The notes: generated by a model not told the origin, from the sequence alone. A stretch of 64,000 nucleotides of DNA from Microvirga roseola (GCF_020866965.1 NZ_JAJATX010000012.1:1-64000); one strand, 5' to 3'; positions 39,288 through 50,117 are shown, counted from the first letter of the stretch. Program-made: numbers and translations.

Positions 39288-39775
39288 CGGTAGGGCTCCG
39301 CATCGGGGAAGAGACCGATCACCGGCTCGGTCCTCCGGGTGGGCAGGACCGGCGCAGGAGCCGGTGCGGGGGAGGGGGCCTGGGCGGGGTTCCTGGCCAG
39401 CCAGCGGGCGAAGGCCTTCACCTCCGCTTCGTCCCGGTCTGCGGCCGCGACCGCGTCAACGGCCGGGCGGCCGTGGCGCGCGAGCGTCCAGCGCCTGAGG
39501 CTGCTGGCCTCGAGGCCGATCAGGACCTGCAGCAGAAGCTGCGCCACGAAGGCGGCCGTCGGTTCCACGTTCAGAAGGTTCAGGAGCGCATTGAAGGCGA
39601 CGAGAAGCGCCAGCACGCCGAGACCGGCGAGCCAGAGCCGGTGCACGAAGAACCAGAGAAAGGTGAAGAAGAACGCTCCCCAGGAGAAGCTGTCCTCCAC
39701 GAGCTCGGCCTCGTCCAATGGCATCGGATCACCCGGCCGCGCATCGCGCGGGAGGTGCAGGGTATAGGTGGTCAT
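39284..39775 (-). CDS. DUF2628 membrane protein in the his operon
   Basis: 163-residue protein with three predicted hydrophobic segments (about residues 30-48, 50-70 and 75-92, from [19 protein letters not shown] onward) and a Pro/Ala-rich cytosolic C-terminal tail ([16 protein letters not shown]). DUF2628 proteins are uncharacterised. It is translationally coupled to hisH (4-bp overlap) and 72 bp downstream of hisB. This position is recurrent in Hyphomicrobiales his clusters as I recall, suggesting co-transcription rather than a proven role in histidine synthesis. Confidence 0.85.
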   Translation of the reverse strand: MTTYTLHLPRDARPGDPMPLDEAELVEDSFSWGAFFFTFLWFFVHRLWLAGLGVLALLVAFNALLNLLNVEPTAAFVAQLLLQVLIGLEASSLRRWTLARHGRPAVDAVAAADRDEAEVKAFARWLARNPAQAPSPAPAPAPVLPTRRTEPVIGLFPDAEPYR

Positions 39776-39847
39776 CGCGACGTTTCCTCAGGCCCCACCC
39801 GGCGAGGCGCAACAGATTTCGCCGGACAGGCCGTCTCTTGAGCGGAT

Positions 39848-40438
39848 CTAGAGCGTTCCCTTGGTGGAGGGAACGCGACCCTCTTCCCTTGGGTCCACGG
39901 CCACCGCCTCACGCAAGACCCGTGCCAAGCCTTTGAAGCAGCTCTCGGCGATGTGGTGGCTGTTTTCTCCGTAGAGGGTTTCCACGTGCAGGGTCAGGCC
40001 CGCATTGATGGCGAACGCCTGAAAGAACTCGCGAACCAGCTCGGTGTCGAAAGCGCCGATCTTCTCCGTCGGGAACGTGGTGCGAAACACCAGGAAGGGA
40101 CGGCCCGATATGTCGAGCGCCACCCGCGTCAAGGTCTCGTCCATCGGAAGATGGATATCCGCATAGCGCGCGATGCCCTTTTTATCGCCAAGCGCCTTCA
40201 CGATGGCTTGGCCGAGCGCGATCCCCGTATCCTCGGTCGTATGATGCTGGTCCACATGCAGGTCGCCCGTCACCTTCACGGTCACGTCGAAGAGACCGTG
40301 GCGGGCAAAGAGTTCGAGCATATGGTCGAGGAAGCCGACCCCGGTGGAGATCTCGGCCTTGCCGGTGCCGTCGAGGGCAATCGACACGGCCACATCGGTC
40401 TCAGCGGTGCGACGGCTGACGCTCGCGGAGCGCATCAT
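39848..40438 (-). CDS. hisB: Imidazoleglycerol-phosphate dehydratase
   Basis: 196-residue manganese-dependent dehydratase, sixth step of histidine synthesis. Metal-binding His clusters are in [23 protein letters not shown] and [14 protein letters not shown]. There is no fused phosphatase domain, so histidinol phosphatase must be elsewhere. Two adjacent ATG codons (40438, 40435) could serve as start. It is the first gene of the leftward his cluster and divergent from hslV. Confidence 0.96.
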   Translation of the reverse strand: MMRSASVSRRTAETDVAVSIALDGTGKAEISTGVGFLDHMLELFARHGLFDVTVKVTGDLHVDQHHTTEDTGIALGQAIVKALGDKKGIARYADIHLPMDETLTRVALDISGRPFLVFRTTFPTEKIGAFDTELVREFFQAFAINAGLTLHVETLYGENSHHIAESCFKGLARVLREAVAVDPREEGRVPSTKGTL

Positions 40439-40606
40439 GAGGGTCCTTTTCAGGAGTGAGAGACCGCGCCTTCTACCAAGATGCGGCGGAAAACGCCACC
40501 CGCGTTGCTTTTGGGCCATCAATGCTTAAGTCAGGGCCTGAACGGTTCTTTTCGGCCCGCATGAAGGCCGGACGTCCTCCATTCCCATCCGCCGGAGTTT
40601 CGCCCC

Positions 40607-41158
40607 GTGTCAGATGACGCCACCCCCCGCAGCATGCACGCCACCACGATCCTCATGGTCCGGAAAGGGGGCCGCGTCGTCATCGGCGGCGACGGTCAGG
40701 TCAGCCTCGGCCAGACCATCGTGAAGGGGAACGCCAAGAAGGTGCGCCGCCTTACCAAGGGCGGCGTGATCGGGGGCTTCGCCGGCTCCACGGCGGACGC
40801 CTTCACCCTCTTCGAACGGCTGGAGGCCAAGCTCGAGCAGTATCCCGGCCAGCTCACCCGCGCCTGCGTGGAGCTGACCAAGGATTGGCGTACCGACCGT
40901 TATCTGCGCCGTCTGGAGGCGATGATGCTGGTGGCCGACAAGGATGTTGGCCTGCTGCTCTCCGGCGCGGGCGACGTGCTGGAGCCGGAAAACGGAATAG
41001 CGGCCATCGGCTCCGGCGGCAACTATGCCCTGGCTGCCGCCCGCGCGCTCGCCGAATATGAGACGGATGCGGAAGCCATCGTACGCCGCTCGCTTTCCAT
41101 CGCCGCCGAGATATGCGTCTATACCAATGGCAATATTGTTATAGAAAGCCTCGATTGA
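40607..41158 (+). CDS. hslV: ATP-dependent protease peptidase subunit HslV
   Basis: 183-residue proteasome-type threonine peptidase, partner of HslU. The propeptide ends at MHA and the mature N-terminal nucleophile is Thr in [10 protein letters not shown] (residue 13 from the GTG start). The [22 protein letters not shown] and [12 protein letters not shown] segments are typical. The start is GTG at 40607; ATG at 40634 would leave only a 3-residue propeptide and is also plausible. The stop overlaps the next gene (TGATG). Confidence 0.95.
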   Translation: MSDDATPRSMHATTILMVRKGGRVVIGGDGQVSLGQTIVKGNAKKVRRLTKGGVIGGFAGSTADAFTLFERLEAKLEQYPGQLTRACVELTKDWRTDRYLRRLEAMMLVADKDVGLLLSGAGDVLEPENGIAAIGSGGNYALAAARALAEYETDAEAIVRRSLSIAAEICVYTNGNIVIESLD

Positions 41159-42216
41159 TGATCAGCGAAGCCGTCCTCGAGCAGGGAGTTGCAAGGGGAA
41201 TCATTTCCAACCAGCAGGCGACGGATCTGCAGGTCCTGGCGCGCGAGATGGACGCGACCACGGCCCCGGAGCCCGAGGACGACGAGAAGCTGCGCTTCAT
41301 CACCGGCTTCAGCGATATCTTCGTCACCATGGGGCTTGCGCTTTTCACCGGCGCGCTGGCCTATCTGACGGGCCAGTGGGACACGGAGGCGATGTGGACA
41401 ATCCTCGCCATTGCCGCCTGGCTCCTGGCGGAGTTCTTCACCCGTCGCCGGCGCATGGCGCTTCCGAGCATTGCACTGCTCGCCCTCTATGCCGTCTCCG
41501 TCCTCGGCGCAGCCAATCTCTTCCTGACATGGGCATTCGGAGCGCCGAACGAGTTCGGGGCATCGCGACTTCTGGGCTCCATGAGCCCGGGTGTTCTGAC
41601 GGGAACGGCCCTGACGACGGCCGCTCTGACCGCGCTGCACTACCGGCGCTTCCGGGTGCCTATCACGATCGCCGCCGGTACGGCTGCATTGGCGCTTGCG
41701 GCGGTGGGAATCCTGGCCTCGATCTCTCCCGAATGGGCGCTGAGATATTCGAAGGTCATCACGCTGCTCCTGGGCCTTGCCGTCTTCGCCCTGGCCATGC
41801 GCTTCGATCTTTCCGATCCGGAGCGGGTGACGCGCCGGACGGACATCGCCTTCTGGCTGCATCTGCTTGCTGCGCCGATGATCGTTCACCCGCTCATCGC
41901 GCAATTGTCGGAAGGTGCGGAGATCGCCGCCGTCGCGCCGGCCATTCTCGCCGTCTTCCTGGCCCTCGGCATCGTCGCGGTGGTGATCGACCGCCGCGCC
42001 ATGCTGGTGTCGGGTCTGGCCTATGCGGGATATGCGCTCGCAAGCCTCTTCCAAAGGGTCGGATTCACCGACTATACCACCCCGCTCACGGTGCTGGCTC
42101 TCGGCGCTTTCGTGCTCCTGCTCAGTGCGGGCTGGCGTCCGGTCCGCGCCGCTTTCCTGCGACTTCTTCCCGCCCATCTTGCACACAGGCTTCCGCACCC
42201 CATCCTTTCGTCATGA
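41158..42216 (+). CDS. Polytopic membrane protein between hslV and hslU
   Basis: 352-residue protein. A soluble N-terminal segment (about residues 1-45, acidic PEPEDDEKL) is followed by about ten hydrophobic segments, from [18 protein letters not shown] to the [17 protein letters not shown] helix. The organisation resembles DUF2157-like membrane proteins, but I cannot assign a family with confidence. Its ATG overlaps the hslV stop by one base and its stop overlaps the hslU ATG by 4 bp, so it is translationally locked between two subunits of one protease. Codon usage looks like the neighbours. Function is unknown. Confidence 0.85.
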   Translation: MISEAVLEQGVARGIISNQQATDLQVLAREMDATTAPEPEDDEKLRFITGFSDIFVTMGLALFTGALAYLTGQWDTEAMWTILAIAAWLLAEFFTRRRRMALPSIALLALYAVSVLGAANLFLTWAFGAPNEFGASRLLGSMSPGVLTGTALTTAALTALHYRRFRVPITIAAGTAALALAAVGILASISPEWALRYSKVITLLLGLAVFALAMRFDLSDPERVTRRTDIAFWLHLLAAPMIVHPLIAQLSEGAEIAAVAPAILAVFLALGIVAVVIDRRAMLVSGLAYAGYALASLFQRVGFTDYTTPLTVLALGAFVLLLSAGWRPVRAAFLRLLPAHLAHRLPHPILSS

Positions 42217-43520
42217 CCACCTTTTCCCCCCGTGAAATCGTCTCCGAACTCGACCGCTACATCGTCGGCCAGAACGACGCCAAGCGCGCGGTCGCCATCG
42301 CGCTCCGCAATCGCTGGCGTCGGCAGCAGCTGGAAGGCCATCTCCGCGAGGAGGTCGCGCCTAAGAACATCCTGATGATCGGGCCCACCGGCTGCGGCAA
42401 GACCGAGATCTCGCGCCGCCTGGCGAAGCTTGCGAATGCACCCTTCATGAAGGTGGAGGCGACGAAGTTTACGGAAGTGGGCTATGTGGGCCGCGACGTG
42501 GAGCAGATCGTGCGCGACCTCGTCGAGATCGGCATCGGCCTCGTGAAGGAGGAGCGACGCCGGCAGGTCCAGGCCAAGGCTCACATCGCTGCCGAGGAGC
42601 GGGTGCTCGATGCGCTGGTCGGCTCCACCTCCAGCGCCGCAACCCGCGATTCCTTCCGCCGGAAGCTGCGCGCCAACGAACTCGACGACAAGGAAATCGA
42701 GATCGAGCTGCAGTCGAGTGGGCAGGGGATGCCCATGTTCGAGATCCCCGGCATGCCGGGCGCTTCCGTCGGCGCGATCAATCTCTCCGATATGTTCGGC
42801 AAGGCCTTCGGCGGGCAGCGCAAGACGCGCCGCACCACCGTCCGCGAGGCCTACGAGCCGCTGGTGATGGAGGAGGCCGACAAGCTCCTCGACCAGGACG
42901 CCATCGTCCAGGAGGCCCTGCGCCAGGTGGAGAACAACGGCATCGTCTTCCTCGACGAGATCGACAAGATCTGCGCCCGCGAGGGCCGCTCCGGCGCGGA
43001 TGTTTCGCGTGAAGGCGTGCAGCGCGACCTTCTGCCGCTCATCGAGGGCACCACCGTCTCGACGAAATACGGGCCGGTGAAGACCGACCACATTCTCTTC
43101 ATCGCTTCCGGCGCGTTCCACGTCTCCAAGCCCTCGGACCTGCTGCCCGAGCTGCAGGGCCGCCTGCCGATCCGCGTGGAGCTCTCGCCTCTGACGGTCG
43201 AGGATTTCAAGCGCATCCTGACCGAGACGGAGGCCAGCCTCATCAAGCAATCCGTCGCGCTGATGCGTACGGAGGGCGTGGAGCTGGCCTTCTCGGACGA
43301 TGCCATCGACGCCCTCGCGAAAGTCGCGGTGGAAGTGAACAATTCGGTAGAGAATATCGGTGCGCGGCGGCTTCAAACGGTGCTGGAGCGCGTTCTCGAC
43401 GATATCTCCTTTACGGCTCCCGACCGCTCGGGCGAGACGGTGACCATCGACGCGGCTTATGTCCGCGGCGAGGTCGAGAGCCTGGCGAAGAACACGGACC
43501 TGAGCCGGTTTATTCTTTAA
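42213..43520 (+). CDS. hslU: ATP-dependent protease ATPase subunit HslU
   Basis: 435-residue AAA+ unfoldase (ClpY). The N-terminal [23 protein letters not shown], Walker A GPTGCGKT near residue 57, the I-domain (about 110-230), Walker [10 protein letters not shown], and the C-terminal LSRFIL-type tail (NTDLSRFIL) that inserts into HslV are all present. The start overlaps the preceding membrane-protein stop; an upstream extension through that gene is rejected. A terminator follows. Confidence 0.97.
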   Translation: MTTFSPREIVSELDRYIVGQNDAKRAVAIALRNRWRRQQLEGHLREEVAPKNILMIGPTGCGKTEISRRLAKLANAPFMKVEATKFTEVGYVGRDVEQIVRDLVEIGIGLVKEERRRQVQAKAHIAAEERVLDALVGSTSSAATRDSFRRKLRANELDDKEIEIELQSSGQGMPMFEIPGMPGASVGAINLSDMFGKAFGGQRKTRRTTVREAYEPLVMEEADKLLDQDAIVQEALRQVENNGIVFLDEIDKICAREGRSGADVSREGVQRDLLPLIEGTTVSTKYGPVKTDHILFIASGAFHVSKPSDLLPELQGRLPIRVELSPLTVEDFKRILTETEASLIKQSVALMRTEGVELAFSDDAIDALAKVAVEVNNSVENIGARRLQTVLERVLDDISFTAPDRSGETVTIDAAYVRGEVESLAKNTDLSRFIL

Positions 43521-43554
43521 GAGCTCGGCTTAAGATTTCATCGACTGATCAGCT

Positions 43555-43582
43555 TGGCCGGATCGCATCCGGCCATTTTCTT
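43555..43582 (+). terminator. Rho-independent terminator after hslU
   Basis: TGGCCGGAT-cgc-ATCCGGCCA (9-bp perfect stem) followed by TTTTCTT, 35 bp past the hslU stop. Confidence 0.85.
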
Positions 43583-43680
43583 GTTGCAGGAGGCGGATTC
43601 CGTCGAGGCCCAAAGCTTAGCCAATTCTATGAATGACCTCTTGTTTTCAGAAAGCCGCAGTCCAAAAAATTCTCATCAGC

Positions 43681-43705
43681 GGAACGACCGCGGATTTTAG
43701 GCGTT
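43681..43705 (+). promoter_or_regulatory. Candidate EcfG-type general-stress promoter
   Basis: GGAAC-N16-CGTT matches the alphaproteobacterial EcfG (sigma-EcfG) consensus exactly and lies 28 bp upstream of the BA14K-family start codon, with a GGAGG ribosome-binding site in between. Confidence 0.5.
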
Positions 43706-43732
43706 CGCCTCCCAACAACGGAGGATTACCCC

Positions 43733-44209
43733 ATGCGTAAAACGCTGATGGCTGTCGCTGCGACAGTTGCTCTTGGAGCTTTCGGTTTCACCGCGCCCGC
43801 GTCGGCTGAGACGCAGGCTGCGCCGGTGAAGGAAATCATGAACGCGCTGAAGAACGGTGAGCTTCAGACCACCTACACCCAGTGGCGCGGCGGTCACTAT
43901 TACGACCATACGCGTCGCGGCTACCGTGACAGGCCGCGCTACGGAGAGCGCCGTTACTATGGTCCGCGTCGATACGGTTATAACCCGCGCGGCTATTACC
44001 GCCGTGACCGCGGCGACGCCCTGGCGGCCGGCGCTCTGGGTCTTGCGACCGGCGCCATCATCGGCGGTGCCCTGGCCCAGTCCCAGGCTCAGGCGGCTAC
44101 TCCCACCTATAACCGCAATCACGCCTACTGCGCCCAGCGCTACCGGTCTTATGACCCGGCTTCGGGCACCTATCTCGGCTATGACGGTCGCCGTCACCCC
44201 TGCCCGTAA
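43733..44209 (+). CDS. BA14K-family secreted protein
   Basis: 158-residue protein. The signal peptide MRKTLMAVAATVALGAFGFTAPASA is followed by a Tyr/Arg/Gly-rich region with repeated R-x-Y and YYR motifs (about residues 52-95). A hydrophobic Gly-rich segment (ALAAGALGLATGAIIGGALAQ) lies next. The C-terminal BA14K motif (YCAQRYRSYDPASGTYLGYD, then GRRHPCP) is complete. The family takes its name from an immunoreactive Brucella protein; its biological role is unclear. GGAGG lies 9 bases before ATG. A strong terminator follows, so it is monocistronic. Confidence 0.9.
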   Translation: MRKTLMAVAATVALGAFGFTAPASAETQAAPVKEIMNALKNGELQTTYTQWRGGHYYDHTRRGYRDRPRYGERRYYGPRRYGYNPRGYYRRDRGDALAAGALGLATGAIIGGALAQSQAQAATPTYNRNHAYCAQRYRSYDPASGTYLGYDGRRHPCP

Positions 44210-44231
44210 GCAGGTGTAGGCAGAAACGAAG

Positions 44232-44259
44232 AGCGGGCCCTTTCGGGCCCGCTTTTTTT
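44232..44259 (+). terminator. Rho-independent terminator after the BA14K gene
   Basis: AGCGGGCCC-tttc-GGGCCCGCT perfect 9-bp stem with a seven-T run. Confidence 0.93.
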
Positions 44260-44274
44260 GTTGGAGAAGCCTGC

Positions 44275-44625
44275 TTACTTCGCCGCGATGACGGCGATCT
44301 CGACCTTGTACTGGGGTGCGGCGAGCTTGGCCTCCACGGTCGCGCGGGCAGGGGTGTTGCCCGGAGAGACCCAGGAATCCCACACGGCGTTCATCTCCTG
44401 GAAGGTCGCCATGTCGGTGATCCAGATATTGGCCATGAGGATCTTCGACTTGTCGGTGCCGGCTTCCGAGAGCAGGCTGTCGATGATGGAAAGGATTTCC
44501 TTCGTCTGCTCGGCGACGCTCTGCCCGGCCGTCTGGTTGGCCACCTGGCCTGCGAGATAGACCGTGTTGCCGTGAACGACGGCGCCGCTCATGCGGGGGC
44601 CTGGCTTGATGCGCTGAATCGTCAT
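44275..44625 (-). CDS. RidA/YjgF-family protein
   Basis: 116-residue Rid-family protein, predicted to hydrolyse reactive imine/enamine intermediates released by PLP enzymes. The family segments GNTVYLAGQVANQ, QTKEILSIIDSLLSEAGTDKSKIL and TPARATVEAKLAAPQYKVEI are present, including the Arg of the P-A-R-A-T-V motif that binds the substrate carboxylate. Length is slightly shorter than E. coli RidA. It lies 64 bp after the PNPOx-like gene in the same direction. Confidence 0.93.
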   Translation of the reverse strand: MTIQRIKPGPRMSGAVVHGNTVYLAGQVANQTAGQSVAEQTKEILSIIDSLLSEAGTDKSKILMANIWITDMATFQEMNAVWDSWVSPGNTPARATVEAKLAAPQYKVEIAVIAAK

Positions 44626-44689
44626 GATCTGTCCTTGTCTGAGGAGATGAGACCCGCTTTTTCGAAGGCCGGGAGCTTTAGGTCAAGGC

Positions 44690-45304
44690 TCAATAAAGCG
44701 TCGTGCGCTGGCGCTCCGGCAGGCCCTTGTCGTAGGCCTCGCCGCCCATCCTGCTGTCGGTCAGGGTTGCCAGGATCTGTCCTGCGCTCGGCAGGCTCTC
44801 GCGGGGCACGTGCTTTTCCGGGTTCCACAAATCGGAGCGCACGATGGCCCGGGCGCACTGGAAATAGACCGCATCGACCGAAATCACGAGAACGCTTTTC
44901 GGCGGCTTGCCCTCCACCGCGAAGCTCTCGAGGAGGCCAGGCTCGACCGAGATCGCGGCGCGGCCGTTCACCCGGAGCGTCTCGCCGATGCCGGGAATGA
45001 GGAAGAGCAGGGCGATGTGAGGATCGCGCACGATGTTGCGAAGCGAATCGAGCCGGTTGTTGCCGCGCCGGTCCGCCATCAGAAGGGTTTTCTCGTCCTG
45101 CACCCGCACGAAGCCCGGCCCGTCGCCCCGCGGCGAGCAGTCCAGCCCCTCCGGTCCCCGCGTCGCCAGCGCCGCGAAGGGCGAGGCTTCGATGAGCGCC
45201 CGGTATTCCGGCACGACCCGGTCGGCCTCCTTCAGAAGCGAGGCTTCGTTGGCCTCGCCGTAGAGGGACTCGAGCTGATCCAGACGCGTGATCGTATCGG
45301 ACAT
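44690..45304 (-). CDS. Pyridoxamine 5'-phosphate oxidase-like FMN-binding protein
   Basis: 204-residue split-barrel flavoprotein. Central strands with FAALATRGPEGLDCSPRGDGPGFV and LMADRRGNNRLDSLRNIV are typical of the MSMEG_1061-type PNPOx-like family. It is not PdxH, and the substrate is unknown. The start MSDTITRLDQLESLYG is chosen over an upstream in-frame stretch reaching into the pnp terminator region. It precedes ridA in the same direction. Confidence 0.88.
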   Translation of the reverse strand: MSDTITRLDQLESLYGEANEASLLKEADRVVPEYRALIEASPFAALATRGPEGLDCSPRGDGPGFVRVQDEKTLLMADRRGNNRLDSLRNIVRDPHIALLFLIPGIGETLRVNGRAAISVEPGLLESFAVEGKPPKSVLVISVDAVYFQCARAIVRSDLWNPEKHVPRESLPSAGQILATLTDSRMGGEAYDKGLPERQRTTLY

Positions 45305-45310
45305 GGGATC

Positions 45311-45349
45311 TCCCAAAGAAAAGCCCCCGCATCCTGCGATGCGGGGGCT
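45311..45349 (-). terminator. Rho-independent terminator after pnp
   Basis: AGCCCCCGCAT-cgcagg-ATGCGGGGGCT (11-bp perfect stem, read on the minus strand) followed by TTTTCTTT. It separates pnp from the PNPOx-like gene downstream. Confidence 0.93.
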
Positions 45350-45374
45350 CGGGTAATCAAGAAAATCAGCGATT

Positions 45375-47552
<2,178 letters not shown>

Positions 47553-47796
47553 GTTTCGTCTTTCATGACAGCAGGAGCGGGGGCCCGATGCCATGAGCAA
47601 GACGGCAAGAGGCTCGTCCGGCGGGTCGTCCCGCCTGTCCAAGCCCCTTGCGATCCTGCCATGGTCATCGCGTCATCCGTCTCCTCAGAGGGACGCCGGG
47701 ATCTTTTCGTCCTCACCGGCGCCGGAGCGAACCGGTCGGATGTATCTCACCCGATCCGTTCCTGGATTCCGGAGATGACCCTCACGGCCATATCCG

Positions 47797-47828
47797 GGAA
47801 AAACCGTCCGGAGCCGGGCTCCGGACGG
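47797..47828 (-). terminator. Rho-independent terminator after rpsO
   Basis: CCGTCCGGAG-cccgg-CTCCGGACGG perfect 10-bp stem followed on the minus strand by TTTTTCCC, 16 bp past the rpsO stop. It would partly uncouple pnp from rpsO. Confidence 0.88.
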
Positions 47829-47843
47829 AAGTCTTGCAAAAGC

Positions 47844-48113
47844 TTAGCGGCGGATGCCGAGCTTCTCGATCAGCGTCCGGTAGCGGCCCTCGTCCTTCTT
47901 CTTCAGGTAGTCGAGGAGCGAACGGCGCGACGACACGAGCTTCAGGAGACCGCGACGGGAGTGGTTGTCCTTCGCGTGGGTCTTGAAGTGACCGGTCAGA
48001 TTGTTGATCCGCTCGGTGAGAATGGCGACCTGCACCTCCGGGGAGCCGGTGTCGCCAGCCTTCTGGGAGAATTCCTTCACGAGCGCGTTCTTGCGCTCAG
48101 CCGTAATCGACAT
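47844..48113 (-). CDS. rpsO: 30S ribosomal protein S15
   Basis: 89-residue primary 16S rRNA-binding protein. The full family pattern is present: [32 protein letters not shown], the [16 protein letters not shown] rRNA-binding helix and the [23 protein letters not shown]-terminus. It precedes pnp as in most bacteria. A promoter candidate lies 150 bp upstream. Confidence 0.98.
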   Translation of the reverse strand: MSITAERKNALVKEFSQKAGDTGSPEVQVAILTERINNLTGHFKTHAKDNHSRRGLLKLVSSRRSLLDYLKKKDEGRYRTLIEKLGIRR

Positions 48114-48262
48114 CGCATGTCCTTTCGGGTTTGCTTTTCGAAAAAGACCCCCGCCTTACGGCTTGAGGTCGGTTCGTCCGGGAAAGGCCGGGCCGGGATG
48201 TCGTCCAGCGCGGTCGGTCACCGTGACGGTCCTCTCAGGGATCAGTCCCAGGAGGCGGGTGC

Positions 48263-48291
48263 ACCATACACGAAATGTGGATAAGTGCCAA
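48263..48291 (-). promoter_or_regulatory. Candidate rpsO promoter containing a perfect DnaA box
   Basis: Read on the minus strand, TTGGCA (5/6) and TATGGT (4/6) are separated by exactly 17 bp, a sigma70-type spacing. The spacer holds a perfect DnaA box TTATCCACA (plus-strand 48276-48284, TGTGGATAA). The resulting leader would be about 140 nt. Confidence 0.55.
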
Positions 48292-48347
48292 AAGAATCGT
48301 TTTTGCCAAGCCTTCCAATGGGATGCGCCGGTTTGGCCTGGGCCGTT

Positions 48348-48372
48348 GGAACAAGTCCCGACAGCCGCTGTT
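48348..48372 (+). promoter_or_regulatory. Candidate EcfG-type general-stress promoter
   Basis: GGAAC-N16-TGTT, close to the EcfG consensus GGAAC-N16/17-CGTT, lies 37 bp upstream of the ferritin-like gene start. It is one base off in the -10 part. Confidence 0.45.
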
Positions 48373-48408
48373 GGTGGTATAGAGACCCCAATATAGGAAG
48401 CTTGAACC

Positions 48409-48945
48409 ATGGTTGCCACCACAGCCGATCTGGCGTCCTCTGAAACCGTCCGGACCATCTTCATCACCGGCCTTCAGAACGCCCATGCCCTTGAGAAGGA
48501 AGCGATCCAGCTCATGCAGCGCCAGGTCGAGCGCTTTGAGCACTACCCGGAAATGTCGAGCCTTCTGCAGATGCACATCCGGGAGACCGAGGGGCAGATC
48601 CGCCGTCTCGACGAGATCCTGCATAATTTCGGCGAGGATCGCTCGCTGCTGAAGGACACCGCCACCCAGTTCATGGCCAATATGGCGGCGGCCGGCCACA
48701 TGCCCATGGCCGACGAGGTTCTCAAGAACACCTTCGCCAACCACGCCTTCGAGAACTACGAGATCGCGTCCTACGTGTCGCTCATCGCCATGGCCGAGGC
48801 CGCCGGCCACCAGAAGTTCGTTCCGGCCCTCCAGGACACCCTGAGGGAGGAACAGAAGATGGCCCAGGCGGTCCACGACCAGATCGAGCCGATCACCCGC
48901 AAGTACCTGATGCGCGAGGCTCAGGGGCTGAAATCGGACCGCTAA
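48409..48945 (+). CDS. Ferritin-like domain protein (DUF892/YciE-type)
   Basis: 178-residue four-helix-bundle protein. Helix patterns FITGLQNAHALEKEAIQLMQRQVE and EMSSLLQMHIRETEGQIRRL carry the E-x6-Y/H and E-x2-H type residues of ferritin-like carboxylate sites, and NYEIASYVSLIAMAEAAGH carries the second set. DUF892 proteins are often induced by stress; the biochemical role is unclear. An EcfG-type promoter candidate lies upstream. It is divergent from rpsO. Confidence 0.88.
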   Translation: MVATTADLASSETVRTIFITGLQNAHALEKEAIQLMQRQVERFEHYPEMSSLLQMHIRETEGQIRRLDEILHNFGEDRSLLKDTATQFMANMAAAGHMPMADEVLKNTFANHAFENYEIASYVSLIAMAEAAGHQKFVPALQDTLREEQKMAQAVHDQIEPITRKYLMREAQGLKSDR

Positions 48946-48995
48946 AGCATTGGACCCAAAAGTGGACTTGCACTTTTGGGATCCCATCCGATGCT
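48946..48995. repeat. Imperfect hairpin repeat after the ferritin-like gene
   Basis: AGCATtGGAcCCAAAAGTG and CACTTTTGGGatCCcATcCGATGCT form a long stem starting right at the stop codon. Its AAAAGTG/CACTTTT inner arms relate it to the GCATGATC family. Confidence 0.6.
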
Positions 48996-49008
48996 TTCTC
49001 TTATGATG

Positions 49009-49080
49009 AGAGCATCGTTGATGTGGGAAAAACCGGATCCACTTTTCGCTGACGCGGACCTCAGTTCCCCACGATGCTCT
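49009..49080. repeat. 72-bp inverted-repeat element
   Basis: Outer arms AGAGCATCGT and ACGATGCTCT are perfect over 10 bp; the interior contains AAAACCGGATCCACTTTT. It is adjacent to the preceding hairpin, giving a two-unit repeat block between convergent genes. Confidence 0.65.
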
Positions 49081-49105
49081 AGGACCAATCCCTACCGCTG
49101 ACGCC

Positions 49106-49128
49106 ATGGCCGGGCTTGTCCCGGCCAT
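49106..49128. repeat. REP-like palindrome ATGGCCGGG...CCCGGCCAT
   Basis: 9-bp perfect arms with a CTTGT loop; the same module as at 35008-35030. It lies in the intergenic space before the truB stop. Confidence 0.65.
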
Positions 49129-49191
49129 CTTTCTGTGGGGAATGGGCCGCTCGTCCGACCGGGACCTCCCGCAGAGGATGGAGACGACTTC

Positions 49192-50112
49192 TCAGGCTCC
49201 CAGATTGAAGACCCGGTGCGGCACCAGTTCGCCGCGCTCCACGTCGCCCACGGCGACGAGAACGCCGTTGCAGGTGGCATAGACCTTGCCCGAGAGCGGG
49301 GATTCGCGGCCGCGCAGGATGATCGACTGGCCGCGCATGAGGCGGCCGGCCATGTCCCGACTCACTGCAACGGAGGGGATCTCGCTCAGGGCCGCCTCCA
49401 CCGGACGAAGCGCCGCCGGATCGGTTGCGAGATCGTCCACGGTGACCGCATCGTGCTCCGTGAAAGGCCCGACCCGCGTGCGCCGGAGCGCCGCGATGTG
49501 GCCGAGGCAGCCGAGCGTCCGGCCGAGGTCGCGGGCAATCGCGCGCACGTAAGTGCCCTTGCCGCAATCGGCCTCGATCACCGAACGGTTGCCCTCGTGA
49601 TGCACCAGGGCCAGGCGGTCGATTTCGACGGTGCGCGGCTGCAGCTCCACCACCTCACCATCGCGGGCGAGATCATAGGCGCGCTCCCCTTGGATCTTGA
49701 TGGCGGAAAAGCGCGGCGGCACCTGCTGGACCTGGCCGGTGAATCGGGGCAGGAGCACCTCGATCTCGGCCGCCTCGGGCGCCCTGTCGGTCCGCTCGAC
49801 GATTTCGCCCTCGGAATCGTCCGTGCTCGTCTCGGCGCCCCAGGCGACGGTGAAAACGTAGGATTTGCGCCCGTCCATGACGAATGGCACGGTCTTGGTG
49901 GCCTCGCCCAGCGCGATCGGCAGGATGCCGGAGGCCAGCGGGTCGAGAGTGCCCGCATGGCCCGCCTTCTTGGCGGAGAGGCCCCGCTTCACCACGGCCA
50001 CCGCATGGGTCGAGGTCATGCCGACGCCCTTGTCGAGGATGATCCATCCATTGACGTCGCGCTTCTTTGGCCGGTCGCCCTGCGGACGACGTTGAGGACG
50101 TTCTTCGGTCAT
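49192..50112 (-). CDS. truB: tRNA pseudouridine-55 synthase TruB
   Basis: 306-residue pseudouridine synthase acting on the T-loop of tRNAs. The catalytic Asp is D57 in GHAGTLDPLASGILPIALGEATK, and the family motif RRTRVGPFTEHDAV is present near the C-terminal third. A basic N-terminal extension (about residues 1-18) precedes the WIILDKGVGMTST start of the domain. It is 5 bp downstream of rbfA, the last gene of the nusA-infB series. The usual downstream rpsO-pnp are separated here by the repeat block and the ferritin-like gene on the other strand. Confidence 0.96.
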   Translation of the reverse strand: MTEERPQRRPQGDRPKKRDVNGWIILDKGVGMTSTHAVAVVKRGLSAKKAGHAGTLDPLASGILPIALGEATKTVPFVMDGRKSYVFTVAWGAETSTDDSEGEIVERTDRAPEAAEIEVLLPRFTGQVQQVPPRFSAIKIQGERAYDLARDGEVVELQPRTVEIDRLALVHHEGNRSVIEADCGKGTYVRAIARDLGRTLGCLGHIAALRRTRVGPFTEHDAVTVDDLATDPAALRPVEAALSEIPSVAVSRDMAGRLMRGQSIILRGRESPLSGKVYATCNGVLVAVGDVERGELVPHRVFNLGA

Positions 50113-50117
50113 GGCTT

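Noticed and set aside
38641..39303. 221-codon N-terminal extension of HisA
   Set aside because: It runs out of frame through hisH; the GTG at 38640 gives the exact family N-terminus ILYPAIDL.
43001..43016. parS-like TGTTTCGCGTGAAGGC within hslU
   Set aside because: Only 12 of 16 bases match the parS consensus and the sequence simply encodes the conserved HslU segment DVSREGVQ.
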